A DNA stretch of 35,645 nt from a bacterium (GTDB taxonomy: Bacteria > Patescibacteriota > Dojkabacteria > JAKAPS01 > JAJZLI01). The stretch lies in assembly GCA_027459825.1 (NCBI GenBank), contig DAIDGT010000008.1, forward strand, positions 1 through 35,645, read 5' to 3'. The position numbers and the translations under genes are program-made. The notes under the pieces were generated by a model. The model did no database searches and was not told the DNA's origin. It saw only the letters and a program-made list of their open reading frames with translations. Of the stretch, positions 1 to 9,755 are shown piece by piece. Within the stretch, counting starts at the first letter, position 1, and each line of letters opens with the position of its first letter.

Positions 1-2
1 AT

Positions 3-3000
3 GGTTTAGGGTTATCAAAAGACGATAGAAAATTTTCTATTTATGAATCTAGATTCTTAAATAGAATTATTCATGATTCTACTAGAGATGCTCTTTCTGC
101 ACTTGGTAGTACTGTTTCTTCTAAAAATATTCTAAAATTTGCAGGTAGAGAATATTCTTCTTATCTGTTTGATGATTCTGTTGTATCTCTTCCTGTCTTT
201 GTTAATAATTTTCAGAACAGAACTGCGCAAGAAAATATATCTAATGCAAGGCCACAAGGTTCAGGATTATGGAATTTTTTAAGGGGAAGGAAAAAAAATC
301 TATTTTCTTCACATCTTAAGAAGATAAAACCCCCTAGTCGTTTTAAGAAAAAGAAAACTATATTTAAGTTACTAGATCTCTTTGCTGCTTCACCTGCACT
401 TATTGCATATGCATTTAGGTTTTTGTTAGGAAAGGCAGTTCAATTTATTGATGTTAAGCTGTTTAAAGGTGAATTTTTAAAATCTGCTCTTGTAAAAATG
501 AATAGTGGTGGGTCTATTGCAGATAGATTTCTTATGGGTGTTGATAGCTTTAAGTTTGGAATGAATGGACTCAAGCTTATTTTAAAGGATGGAATTGAAG
601 CAGGTCTTCCTGCATTAGCATTGGGGATTGTTATGGGTAGTTCTCCATTAGGAATTATCGTTGGTAGCTCCCTTTTTGCAATTAAGTTTGTTCCTGAATT
701 TGTTGAAATGTTTAACTCTCAGGCTCCATTAACTGCAGATATTATAAGGAGGGTTATCTCTACAATCGCAGATAAGCCTTTTTCTGCAGGAGAGATTTTA
801 GCTAAAACAGGATTTTTTGGTGCTGAGATGGCTGTTCCTACAATACTTTTAGGGTCATTTTTAGGAGTAGGCACAGTTCCTATGCTCGCTATTATTGGAG
901 GAGGGATGGCAATAAGAGCAGTTGATCTTATGGGAGTAGGACGATCTCTTTTTTCATATGGTAAAGCAGTTGAGGATCTTGGTATGGCAAGATACTTATT
1001 TAAAATGCAACATACAATAGAATTTGGTTCTGCCAGCTTGCTTCCCTTTACTATTCTTGCTATTGCAACAGGAGGAATTGCTCCACTGAGTTTAATTATT
1101 CCTGGGGTGGCCCTTACTACTGGAGCAATATCAGATTTTTTTAAAAATAGCATATTTAATGAAACTGCAATAAATTCTGCAGCTGCAGGAGTTGATGCTT
1201 CTCGTTTTATTGCAGCCGGAGGAGGACTTGGACTTATAGGATTCTCCTTATTGGGGCCTGTGGGTGCAGCAATTGGTGCTGGGATAGGAGTTGCTTCTAG
1301 TGCAGTATTATCATATATACAACACGTTGGGGGCAGAATTATTGTCCCTCGTGTTCCTACTGCAGGGCTTACTTTTTCAAATTCTGAGGAATTTAATCAA
1401 TTGATTCACCATAATCTATCCATTTATATGTCATCTGTTTCTGATCCTCTTGCTCTAACTGCATCAGAACTTGAGAGAGTAAGATTTCTTCTGAACGAAG
1501 ATTTAATAAGGTTAAAGATTCCTGTTGTGGTTTCAGAAGATGCTGTAAGAGAATTCTTGAATGCACACTCTTTTATGGCAAATCCTGCATTGGACTCAAG
1601 AATTGAAGATTTAAGGTTACGTATTTTAGAAGGATATAGAAATGATGAATTTTTAAGAATTCAGGAACAAAGTTTATTTAGAATAGGAAAAATTATAGAT
1701 TTAAAAAAATTTGATCTTGCAAAATATATTGCAGGAGGAAGGTCTGTGGATGAAGTTAGTAATATTATTAGAGGTCTTGGATTCGATAGTAGTGTTTTGG
1801 CCACCTTAGTGCCAGATATACATAACCTAGTAACAGGAGCAATTTCTCCTGATGTGTTTAAAGATAGGGTTGCAACTGTATATGAAGATAGATTAAAAGA
1901 TTTTGGTTTTTCTTCCAATGAGATTGAAAGGTTTTTACGAGGGAATGTTAGTCCGTTTGAAATAAAAGGTGTGAACCTTGCATTAAGAAATTACCTAAGA
2001 CTGTCTGATTCAATAAAAAATGCTCTTGCTATAGATTTTACAGATATTACAAAGCTCAAAGATGCATTTGTTGCTCTTGGGATATCTGGCGAACCTGAAA
2101 CTTTAGAAGCTTTTAGACATAGTCTTTCTGTTTGGGGAATTGATATGTCAAAAACCTCAATAGATCGATTTGATATTGCTTTTCTTAAAGGTAATGGTAT
2201 AGACATTATTAGTAAGTTATCAAGGGATACTTTTTTGAAATTTCTTTCAGCTTCTGATGCAACAAAAATTTCTGAATTTCTGGATCCTAACTCTGTAAAT
2301 TTACTTGTTAATGAATTTGTTATTAATGGAGAAAAGATATTTAATTTATCCGATCTTACCGGGAGAGCATCCATAAGTATTAAAGATTTCATAGATAGGG
2401 TTGGTAGATATGTTTCCTCTGATAGTATCTCCGTTGATCTTGCCCATATAAATTTATTTGAAGGTTCTAAGATGTTTGATCTTCTTAAGCAACTGAATTC
2501 TGTTATTGGAGAAGAAGGTGCTTTAAATCTTAGAGAACTGATGAATATCGATTATGTTACAAAGAATGCAGTTGCCCTAAAAGAGCTATTTCTTTCTAGT
2601 GAAGATGTTTCTAATGTTACTGATATTGTTTCTCATTTTGGTAATTTGGGATTACCTAGTTTTATAGATACCATTTTAAAGAATCCAGAGATTTATGCAA
2701 GGATAGATTTAGGTGATCTTTTGGGTATTACTTCAGAACAAGGTAGACTTTTATTTGCAGAAAAATTATCTACATTAGCTGCTGATAGAGGTGTGGATAT
2801 AGGATTTTTAAATAAGTTTGGAAATTACTTTAGAAATTTAAGACCCGATGGTATTGTTCCTTTTTCTGCTATAAAGGATATGCCAATGACAGCTGTATGG
2901 GGTATGGTGATAGGTAAAATTCTTGGTTTATCTCTCCCACTTGCAGGTCTTGTTGGACTTGGAACCTTTGGTGCAAGATATGCTCTGGAATGGTGGGGAA

Positions 3001-3956
3001 GACAAATTGGTGGTGCTGTCGAAAAAACTATTCCTCACGCTATTGGCGCTTCTATGGATTGGGGATTAGCAGGGTTTGCTATTGGTAGTATTTTAGGAGG
3101 TCCTCTTGTAGGTCTTGCTGTGGGTGGTGCAACTTTGTTTACTGCTTCCCTTATTCGTTACTATTTTAAGATTTTTCCTGATTGGATATCTAAGTCGTGG
3201 GCTGTAATAGGTAAAGCAGGTCAGGATGTTTTTGAAGTAGGATCACTTATACAGGAGACAAGTGAATCCCCAAAGTTGTTAGCGCAGACATTATTATTCA
3301 AAAATGGTATTCTTCAAGGAATTTTTGCATGGATTAATACTGCATTTGCTGCTGCAGGAGCATATACAATTGCAGGGCTTATAAGTGCAGGACTAGTAGC
3401 CGCAGGAATTGTAGCAAGTGTACCTACATTGATTGTTGTTGGTATAGCAGCTGCAGTTGCATCTGCCTTAGTTGTTATTAACAGAATCTTTCATATAAAT
3501 CTTTGGCAGTGGTTAGTAGTTAAGCCTGCACATGCTCTTCTTGGATGGATTGGAAGAACATTTTTGCACTCTCTGGCTAGTGTGGGATTTGATATTATTA
3601 TTGGGATGATGATGCTATTTTTTAGGTTTGACTTTGATATTGAGCAATTCTTAAAAACAATTTTTATTTATGTATTTTCCTGGTCTGTAATTGCTGGTGG
3701 TATATTTGGGGCCGGTCTTTTTAGTGGGGGAAATAATAGTAATGTTTCTGATACTACAAATTCTGGAGGAAATGCTTCTGCTGCAGTTGGAATGGTGACT
3801 TCTTCTGTAAATGGGAGTATTTTAAATCTCACTTCAGATAATATTACCGTGAAAACACAAGGAGGAAGTATTGTTGTTATAAATAAAGTGAATAATCCTT
3901 ATTTGTATGTAGGAGAGACTATATATAAAGGTGAAATTATTTCTACGTCAAAATGA
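3..3956 (+). CDS. Giant multi-pass membrane protein, VirB6/TrbL-like by context (5' end outside window)
   Basis: The frame is open from base 3 to the stop at 3956 (1317 codons seen), so the gene starts left of the window; the TTG at 423 is only an internal codon. The first 140 visible residues are polar and basic (Lys/Arg-rich around residues 95-120). Glycine-rich hydrophobic hairpins follow at roughly 190-230, 275-305, 340-375 and 400-440. A soluble, helix-rich stretch of about 500 residues comes next. Further glycine-rich membrane segments lie near 960-1050, 1100-1155 and 1185-1245. A Ser/Asn/Gly linker and a small beta-rich tail (last 60 residues, ending GETIYKGEII) close the protein. I recognise no named family. 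Size, membrane content and the downstream wall hydrolases suggest a VirB6/TrbL-like channel subunit; a phage tape-measure-like protein is an alternative. It overlaps the next gene by ATGA. Confidence 0.85.
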   Translation, partial: GLGLSKDDRKFSIYESRFLNRIIHDSTRDALSALGSTVSSKNILKFAGREYSSYLFDDSVVSLPVFVNNFQNRTAQENISNARPQGSGLWNFLRGRKKNLFSSHLKKIKPPSRFKKKKTIFKLLDLFAASPALIAYAFRFLLGKAVQFIDVKLFKGEFLKSALVKMNSGGSIADRFLMGVDSFKFGMNGLKLILKDGIEAGLPALALGIVMGSSPLGIIVGSSLFAIKFVPEFVEMFNSQAPLTADIIRRVISTIADKPFSAGEILAKTGFFGAEMAVPTILLGSFLGVGTVPMLAIIGGGMAIRAVDLMGVGRSLFSYGKAVEDLGMARYLFKMQHTIEFGSASLLPFTILAIATGGIAPLSLIIPGVALTTGAISDFFKNSIFNETAINSAAAGVDASRFIAAGGGLGLIGFSLLGPVGAAIGAGIGVASSAVLSYIQHVGGRIIVPRVPTAGLTFSNSEEFNQLIHHNLSIYMSSVSDPLALTASELERVRFLLNEDLIRLKIPVVVSEDAVREFLNAHSFMANPALDSRIEDLRLRILEGYRNDEFLRIQEQSLFRIGKIIDLKKFDLAKYIAGGRSVDEVSNIIRGLGFDSSVLATLVPDIHNLVTGAISPDVFKDRVATVYEDRLKDFGFSSNEIERFLRGNVSPFEIKGVNLALRNYLRLSDSIKNALAIDFTDITKLKDAFVALGISGEPETLEAFRHSLSVWGIDMSKTSIDRFDIAFLKGNGIDIISKLSRDTFLKFLSASDATKISEFLDPNSVNLLVNEFVINGEKIFNLSDLTGRASISIKDFIDRVGRYVSSDSISVDLAHINLFEGSKMFDLLKQLNSVIGEEGALNLRELMNIDYVTKNAVALKELFLSSEDVSNVTDIVSHFGNLGLPSFIDTILKNPEIYARIDLGDLLGITSEQGRLLFAEKLSTLAADRGVDIGFLNKFGNYFRNLRPDGIVPFSAIKDMPMTAVWGMVIGKILGLSLPLAGLVGLGTFGARYALEWWGRQIGGAVEKTIPHAIGASMDWGLAGFAIGSILGGPLVGLAVGGATLFTASLIRYYFKIFPDWISKSWAVIGKAGQDVFEVGSLIQETSESPKLLAQTLLFKNGILQGIFAWINTAFAAAGAYTIAGLISAGLVAAGIVASVPTLIVVGIAAAVASALVVINRIFHINLWQWLVVKPAHALLGWIGRTFLHSLASVGFDIIIGMMMLFFRFDFDIEQFLKTIFIYVFSWSVIAGGIFGAGLFSGGNNSNVSDTTNSGGNASAAVGMVTSSVNGSILNLTSDNITVKTQGGSIVVINKVNNPYLYVGETIYKGEIISTSK

Positions 3957-4810
3957 AAATATTGAAGTTTGTTCTCCCTATAATACTATTTATATTGATA
4001 CTTTTTTTATATTTAGATAAATCAAATTTATTTAAATTTCAATCTAGTACTATACATAAAAATATCTCAGTGTATACTCCAAAGATAACTTTTATTGATC
4101 ATATTGGCAGTATTGTTAGCATAAGTAACTTTCAAGAATTATTTCCTCAATTTTCTAATAATGATATTTACCTTAGTAGTTCCTATATCTCTCCATACAC
4201 TATTGCTAATGATTTGGGATTTTCTTCCCCGCCTATTGTTTCAAATAGTAATTCTGTTGCGTGGAGTAGTGGTAGTGTTAACTTTTCCTACTCTAATAAC
4301 ACTTACTTTTATAATTCAGGAAAGGATTATATCTCTTCTTCTGTAAACCCCTACATTTTTTTAAAAAATATATTGATTCAGGACTTTGGAATGATATCTG
4401 TGAAATTTAAATACTCAGAAAATATTAGTAATTCCTTTATTGAAATAAAAGCATTTCCTGTAATTAATGGAAATTACATTTATGATTCTTCTGGTAGATA
4501 TTATGAAGATTTCTCCTTTTACTCAAATGGAGAAATAAAAAGCTTTACTATAGAACCTTTATATTTAACGACGAAGTATGGGAAACTAGTAAATGTTAAA
4601 TTAAATACTTCAAATGTTACTAAATTTGGTTCCTCCGTGAATCTTTCTTTCGTAAATGTGCTCTCTTTATTGAATGTTTCTTCTGTATACTATATTGATT
4701 CTACAGATTCTGTTGTGTTTCCTATATACCTGATTTCTGCGAATGCTGATATAATAAATCAGGGCTTAGTTCCTATTTCTTTATATGTACCAGAAGTTAA
4801 GTTTAGATAA
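3953..4810 (+). CDS. Single-anchor exported protein, unknown family
   Basis: This 285-residue protein has one N-terminal hydrophobic segment (about residues 5-23) followed by a Ser/Asn/Tyr-rich, probably beta-sheet domain outside the membrane. There is no cysteine and no recognisable catalytic motif. The start ATG overlaps the stop of the giant membrane protein (ATGA), so the two are probably translationally coupled. The 3' end runs 26 bp into the next gene. Context suggests an accessory subunit of the same envelope machine, but the sequence alone gives no function. Confidence 0.85.
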   Translation: MKILKFVLPIILFILILFLYLDKSNLFKFQSSTIHKNISVYTPKITFIDHIGSIVSISNFQELFPQFSNNDIYLSSSYISPYTIANDLGFSSPPIVSNSNSVAWSSGSVNFSYSNNTYFYNSGKDYISSSVNPYIFLKNILIQDFGMISVKFKYSENISNSFIEIKAFPVINGNYIYDSSGRYYEDFSFYSNGEIKSFTIEPLYLTTKYGKLVNVKLNTSNVTKFGSSVNLSFVNVLSLLNVSSVYYIDSTDSVVFPIYLISANADIINQGLVPISLYVPEVKFR

Positions 4811-7118
4811 AATCTTAATAATATTTGCAATCATTGTATTGATGTATTGCTTTCCGTACAAAGTCTTTGCCGCAGAACAGGCAAGTTTGTGTGCATTCTC
4901 TCCTTCTAGTATTCCTGCTCAAATGGCGACTTCATGTAATCAGATTCCTTTAGGTACTATTACTGTAAATGTTCCAATAAGTGGTAGTAAGACTAGTATT
5001 TCAGGTTCTTCTAGTCTAGATTTAAATATAGAACTTGGCAAAATTCCACTTTTAAACTATTTTAATAGTGTGGGTTCTTCTGGAGATAGTAGTAATCCAT
5101 ATACTCCATATGGTTACTATGTAGAAAAAACTTCTTATAATCCATATATTAACTATAATGCATCTTCTTCTTCATTACCTGGGGTTGGTGCTCTTTCTCT
5201 TCCTTCAAATTGTGGAAGTGGGGAATATATTGGTTGTTCTATCTCTTCTGGTAATCAAACTCAGAATATATACTTTCAGGTTCCAGAATTAGGAAAAGCT
5301 GCTGATCTTTTCACTATTGGAAGTTTTATGCAAATTGATAATTCTCAAGGAACAACTTTGCCTAACCCTAGTATAGAAAGTTCCTCTCCTGTTTCATTGA
5401 CAAGTAATCTAAATTGTTATCAGTCTAACGGAGAATATAATTTGAATAATAGTACCCAGGAAGCATGTGCACTAATTGGTGCTTATGGTAATCCATATAA
5501 TCCCGCTTCTACGGCTCTTCAATATGTTGACTCAACTTTGTATTCATATTTTCAGAATATTATAAGTAAATTAATTGGATATGTATTAAACTTTTTAAAT
5601 CTTGGTCCGATAGAGCAAGTTTATAATCTTGGGGGTTATTGTTCTAATACTATTACTTCAATAAATACAACAGATTCTGCTAGTTTATCTTATTCTCGCA
5701 CGAATCCTTCTTCTTCCTCTGGGTTTACTGTCAATGTCTCTGCTTCCTGTCCATCTTCATATACTATACAGAACAAACTTTCTGTTCGAAATTGTTGGGG
5801 AACTTTGGAATCTGATCTTCAGAAAGGTTCTGTTAGTGTATCTATTCCTTTGTCCAGTAATCTTTATCTTCAAGGGTTAAATAGTGTTCTTGCTGATGAA
5901 TGGTACACAGAAGCCTCTCTTGATGGAAGCTCTCCTATAGGACATACCTCTATTACTGCATGGAAAAAATATGTTGATTCTCAAACTGGACAGTTAAATT
6001 CATATGCTAAGCATGTATTAAATGCTGGACCATCTGATCCAAATTATAATAAAGTATATAATGCGCTTTTTGCGGGTATTGGAATTAAAGTTCCACTGAC
6101 TTCTATTAATCCCTATTTTGTAAATACTGCTCCTGCATGTACTGTTGCTGGTGGAAATACAGTAACTCAAGGTGTTAATAAGCCAACATTTACTCCGTCT
6201 ACTTCTTCAACTGAGTTTTACTTTCCATGGATAGGAGATGCTATCATTATGGAACAGAATCTTTCAAGTCACAACTTTCAACCTTACTACAACCAAAATA
6301 ATAGTTCTGTTAATTCTGGTATAAATCCTTTACCTCCTGGAGAATACTACATATCAAATCCTAATTATCCTGATCCGTTACTTTTATATCTTATATATAC
6401 AGGAACCCTATCTCTTCAAGATCCTATTGTTATAAATGCCCTTCAAGGATATAACCCATATGCATGCTTAGGAAATAACCTATCTTCTGGGTCAAATATC
6501 TCAAATCAATTTAGCTTATTTAATTCTAGTGCTTGTATTGGTGCGTTAGATCAGACAGTTCCTACAACGATAAACCTTTCGGCTTCATACCTATTAAACA
6601 ATGCAAGTGCTTTTATTGGTGATCAGTATTTGCAGATATCTTCAAATGATGCAAAATCAACACCTGCTTGTACTCAAGGTGTAGATTGTTCTGGACTGGC
6701 TCAGATTGTTTATGCTGATAGTGGTATTGGTATCCCTAGAACAACAGAAACTCAATATTCGTATACCGCTTCAAATTTGGATACATTTACTGATCCCTCT
6801 CAGGTTGCTCCTGGGGATTTAATATTTTTCTTTGTACAAGCAGATATGACTTCTCCTTGCCTTACTTCGGGTTCATATTCTATATATAATTCATCTTGTA
6901 CTCCTCAACATGTTGCAATTATAGATACATGGAACAGTATTAATGAATTCTCTGTTATTGAGGCAGCAGACCCATCATTAGGTGTAATTGAAGAACCATT
7001 CAGTAACTTTCCAACTTGTTTTGCCTCTCCTTCTGAGCTTCAAAGTGGGACATTTAAACCAAGTGCCGGTATGTGTATTGTTGGTTTTGCAAAACCTTCG
7101 GCAGGGCAATTTTATTAA
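4785..7118 (+). CDS. Secreted protein with C-terminal NlpC/P60 peptidase domain
   Basis: The 777-residue protein begins with a signal peptide (hydrophobic core about residues 9-25, likely cut after VFA at 29). About 570 Ser/Asn/Tyr-rich residues with several cysteines follow; they match nothing I know, apart from a hydrophobic helix near 255-275. The last 160 residues are an NlpC/P60-type domain: nucleophile Cys635 in VDCSGLAQ, the PGDLIFF strand, and His709 in PQHVAIID. The position where the third polar residue normally stands is Glu726 (VIEAADP). The family cleaves peptide cross-links of peptidoglycan (D-Glu/mDAP bonds). Such enzymes open the wall for type IV secretion channels in Gram-positives, which fits the lytic-transglycosylase-like gene two positions downstream. 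The start at 4785 gives a complete signal peptide and a 26 bp overlap with the upstream gene. Confidence 0.9.
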   Translation: MYQKLSLDKILIIFAIIVLMYCFPYKVFAAEQASLCAFSPSSIPAQMATSCNQIPLGTITVNVPISGSKTSISGSSSLDLNIELGKIPLLNYFNSVGSSGDSSNPYTPYGYYVEKTSYNPYINYNASSSSLPGVGALSLPSNCGSGEYIGCSISSGNQTQNIYFQVPELGKAADLFTIGSFMQIDNSQGTTLPNPSIESSSPVSLTSNLNCYQSNGEYNLNNSTQEACALIGAYGNPYNPASTALQYVDSTLYSYFQNIISKLIGYVLNFLNLGPIEQVYNLGGYCSNTITSINTTDSASLSYSRTNPSSSSGFTVNVSASCPSSYTIQNKLSVRNCWGTLESDLQKGSVSVSIPLSSNLYLQGLNSVLADEWYTEASLDGSSPIGHTSITAWKKYVDSQTGQLNSYAKHVLNAGPSDPNYNKVYNALFAGIGIKVPLTSINPYFVNTAPACTVAGGNTVTQGVNKPTFTPSTSSTEFYFPWIGDAIIMEQNLSSHNFQPYYNQNNSSVNSGINPLPPGEYYISNPNYPDPLLLYLIYTGTLSLQDPIVINALQGYNPYACLGNNLSSGSNISNQFSLFNSSACIGALDQTVPTTINLSASYLLNNASAFIGDQYLQISSNDAKSTPACTQGVDCSGLAQIVYADSGIGIPRTTETQYSYTASNLDTFTDPSQVAPGDLIFFFVQADMTSPCLTSGSYSIYNSSCTPQHVAIIDTWNSINEFSVIEAADPSLGVIEEPFSNFPTCFASPSELQSGTFKPSAGMCIVGFAKPSAGQFY

Positions 7119-7140
7119 TTAAGGAATATAATATAAAGAT

Positions 7141-7854
7141 ATGTTGAATTTAAGTAAGGTATCAGAAATAGTAAGACATTATTTTGCATTTATTCTTGGA
7201 GGATTAATTTTAATAGTACTTATTGTTAGTTTAATAATTGGTTTTAATTCCTCATATACTCCTTATTTTTCTAGTAGTTCTGTTTTCTCTGCTATTGGTC
7301 CAAGGAATGGTAAATACACCCCCCTTTCAAATGAAGGTTATTCCTTGTTCCAATTTAGAGGATATAATATATACATAAAGTCAGATCCTTCTAATGGTAA
7401 CATCACTTACTTTCTCGATGATATTAGTAATAATAAATTTTATGGTTATCATATGTTAAATTCTTCTAATTTTTCTTCTTATGAAAATAATCCAGTTTAT
7501 CTGGCATATTTTATATCAAGTTATATTTATAGTATTCCTTATCCAGGAAGTACAAATGATCTTATTAACTACGATTCTTATTTAAAAAATTATTTTAACC
7601 TTATGCCTTCGTTTTTAAACAACTCTAATATTTCTAGCTACCTAGATCAAAATTTAGTGTATTTCTCATCAGTAACTTCTGAGGTGAGTAATATAAAAAT
7701 AATTAATTATTCTACATCTGGTGCATCATTTATTTTTAATTATAATGTAACTGCTAGGGGAGGGCAGTCTCAGTCTAGTACTTCTGTAAGTATGCAAGTA
7801 AACCTCTCTGTTTCTTCTGGAAAATGGACAGTTTCTAGTATAAAAATATTATGA
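7141..7854 (+). CDS. Single-anchor exported protein, possibly VirB8/TcpC-like
   Basis: The 237-residue protein has a short cytoplasmic tail, one strong membrane helix (about residues 16-34) and an outside domain. Its C-terminal third alternates strands and ends with a Ser-rich beta hairpin (VNLSVSSGKWTVSSIKIL), a layout seen in the NTF2-like domains of VirB8/TcpC subunits of type IV secretion systems. I cannot prove that fold from sequence alone. A TATAAT hexamer lies at 7127-7132, 8 bp before the ATG, so an internal promoter is possible. The stop overlaps the next start (ATGA at 7851). Confidence 0.85.
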   Translation: MLNLSKVSEIVRHYFAFILGGLILIVLIVSLIIGFNSSYTPYFSSSSVFSAIGPRNGKYTPLSNEGYSLFQFRGYNIYIKSDPSNGNITYFLDDISNNKFYGYHMLNSSNFSSYENNPVYLAYFISSYIYSIPYPGSTNDLINYDSYLKNYFNLMPSFLNNSNISSYLDQNLVYFSSVTSEVSNIKIINYSTSGASFIFNYNVTARGGQSQSSTSVSMQVNLSVSSGKWTVSSIKIL

Positions 7855-8639
7855 ATATTTTTTCTAACATAAAAGAAATTATCATATCTTCTCTTATCCT
7901 TTCTTGTGCTATATTAATTGCCAGTATAATTTATTTCCATAACTCAGTGTCTGCTCAAGAAGTTTCTCCTTGGTGTGCAAATCCTAATGCAAATTTGTAT
8001 AATGCTCCTTTTTTATCAAGTAGTCTTAGTTATGTTGGTCCAGTTGCTCCTTCTTCATGTTCAAATAATTTAGGAACTAATTCCTCTCAAGGCGGATATT
8101 GTCCTTTATCTCCAAATCTAGTAACTCTATTTAATCAAGTAGGACAATCTACAGGGACACCTCCTGCATTGCTTGCTGCTGAAAAACAAGTTGAATCTGG
8201 TAATCCCTGTAATTTTAACGAAACTTCTTCTGGAGATACTTCAATATCTGCAATATCTTTACTTACAGATAATGTAGTTTCTTCTACTGGAGCTATAGGC
8301 CCTTATCAATTTGAACCAAGTACTTGGTCAGGATATATAACAGCTGTTTCTAATATAATTAATTCTTCGTATCAATTTGCTATATCAGTTGGTGTTCATG
8401 TAAATGTTTTTATTGATTCCATGATTGGCGCAGGGTTGAAACTGTCTGATAATTCTAATCACCCACAAGTATGGACGGAGCAGGATATTATTAATAGTGC
8501 AGCATCTTATTATTGTGGCGCAGGATACCTTTCTGATACTGGTTCTTTATTACAGTCTTGCTATAACTATGCAAATTCTGTCTATGCTTATTATCAAGGA
8601 TTTTTAGCAAATTGTTTTTATCAATCAGCTAGTTTATGA
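7851..8639 (+). CDS. Secreted lytic transglycosylase-like protein (SLT/MltB-type fold)
   Basis: The 262-residue protein has a signal peptide (hydrophobic residues 12-30, likely cut after VSA at 35) and a lysozyme-like domain from about residue 90. The segment LLAAEKQVESGNPC carries the probable catalytic Glu115, in the ES..NP setting typical of the family. GAIGPYQFEPSTW (147-159) matches the G.(M/I)G..QF.PSTW block of MltB/SLT-type lytic transglycosylases. These enzymes cut the MurNAc-GlcNAc backbone of peptidoglycan, the VirB1 role in type IV secretion. Several cysteines suggest disulfides outside the membrane. Coupled by ATGA overlaps on both sides. Confidence 0.88.
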   Translation: MNIFSNIKEIIISSLILSCAILIASIIYFHNSVSAQEVSPWCANPNANLYNAPFLSSSLSYVGPVAPSSCSNNLGTNSSQGGYCPLSPNLVTLFNQVGQSTGTPPALLAAEKQVESGNPCNFNETSSGDTSISAISLLTDNVVSSTGAIGPYQFEPSTWSGYITAVSNIINSSYQFAISVGVHVNVFIDSMIGAGLKLSDNSNHPQVWTEQDIINSAASYYCGAGYLSDTGSLLQSCYNYANSVYAYYQGFLANCFYQSASL

Positions 8640-9007
8640 ATTTTAACTTAAATTTTGTAAAAGGAAATTTTAGAAATATATTACTAGTTAGTTCTGTAAT
8701 TATTGCGATTTTTGTAATTTTATTCACATTGATATTTACCCGTAGTGCGCCTCCTTCTGCTCAAAAACCTCCTATTGTAAATTCAATAATGAATAATGGT
8801 CCAATTATAAATGGAGGATATAGTATTGATTACATAGGGCAAGATATTTATGTCATGATAAAAAAGACTCCCTGTATGTATTATAGAAATTTAGCTATAA
8901 ATAAAATAAAATCTGAAACTACTTCAAAAATAAATGTGATCTTTACTCTTGGGATTGGAGCTCTAAACTCTCCTGTTTCCTGTACTAAAAGTTTGACTAT
9001 TAATTAG
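8636..9007 (+). CDS. Small single-anchor protein, unknown family
   Basis: The 123-residue protein has one membrane helix at about residues 14-33, then a Pro-rich linker and a small domain with two cysteines (CMYYRN and SCTKS) that could pair outside the cell. It overlaps the transglycosylase-like gene by ATGA and ends the + strand operon one base before the convergent bL25 gene. No family recognised. Confidence 0.78.
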   Translation: MNFNLNFVKGNFRNILLVSSVIIAIFVILFTLIFTRSAPPSAQKPPIVNSIMNNGPIINGGYSIDYIGQDIYVMIKKTPCMYYRNLAINKIKSETTSKINVIFTLGIGALNSPVSCTKSLTIN

Positions 9008-9008
9008 C

Positions 9009-9707
9009 TTATTCTGATTTTTCCTTATTCTTAGAATTTGGTTCAGTTGATCCTTCTCCTCCTTCTTCGTTTACTTCAGGCTTTTCGTTAATGACTTCTA
9101 CATCTTCAGGAGAAACTTCTTCTTCTGTCTCTTCTACTTCTTCTGCTGCAGGGGGAGCAATTGTTACTATTGCTGTTTCTAAGTCTTCTTCCTCTTCCGC
9201 AGTAAATTCAACTCCATGAGGTAACTTTATATCTTTTAGAAGAACATTATCTCCTATCTCGTTTAAATTTGAAATATCTATTTCTATATTTTTTGGTATA
9301 TGTGTTGGTAAACATTCAACTTCAATTTCATGTAGATTTTCTAAGACAACTCCTTGGTAAGTTTTTACTGCTGGTGCTTCTCCTACAAATTCAAAAGGAA
9401 CTTCAGCTTTTACTTTTTGTGTTAATGAAATTTCATGAAAGGATACATTTAATATTTCATCTGTAACTGGGTGCTTTTGTATTTCTTGTACTAATACATT
9501 ATGTTCCTTGCCTTCTATATCAATCTTTATGACTCCAGTATATTTTGCTTCTTTAAAGGTTTTTACAAAAACTTTCTTATTCAATGTAATCGAAAAATTT
9601 CCATTAAGTCCATATATACTTGCAGGGACATTTCCTTCATCCCTAATAGATTGAGTCTTTTTCTTAAAAATTTTTCTTTCTTCACCCTTTAATTCAATAT
9701 TTTGCAT
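9009..9707 (-). CDS. rplY: Ribosomal protein bL25, Ctc long form
   Basis: The 232-residue protein matches the TL5/CTC form of bL25, which binds 5S rRNA in the large ribosomal subunit. Residues 1-90 are the RNA-binding beta domain (GNVPASIYG near 25-33, VQEIQKHPVTDEILNVSFHEI near 73-93). Residues 95-180 are the C-terminal beta domain (FVGEAPAVKTYQGVV). The last 50 residues are a Glu/Pro-rich acidic tail, common in this family. No Shine-Dalgarno is visible; CACCTT directly precedes the ATG. The stop faces the upstream + strand operon with one base between, and I see no terminator hairpin there. Confidence 0.95.
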   Translation of the reverse strand: MQNIELKGEERKIFKKKTQSIRDEGNVPASIYGLNGNFSITLNKKVFVKTFKEAKYTGVIKIDIEGKEHNVLVQEIQKHPVTDEILNVSFHEISLTQKVKAEVPFEFVGEAPAVKTYQGVVLENLHEIEVECLPTHIPKNIEIDISNLNEIGDNVLLKDIKLPHGVEFTAEEEEDLETAIVTIAPPAAEEVEETEEEVSPEDVEVINEKPEVNEEGGEGSTEPNSKNKEKSE

Positions 9708-9755
9708 AAGGTGAATGGTATCATATTATGCATATCTGATGCAAATAGTTCTTGT

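Noticed and set aside
423-425. TTG as the start of the first gene
   Set aside because: The same frame is open for 140 more codons to the left edge and the encoded sequence is protein-like, so this is an internal codon of a gene truncated by the window.
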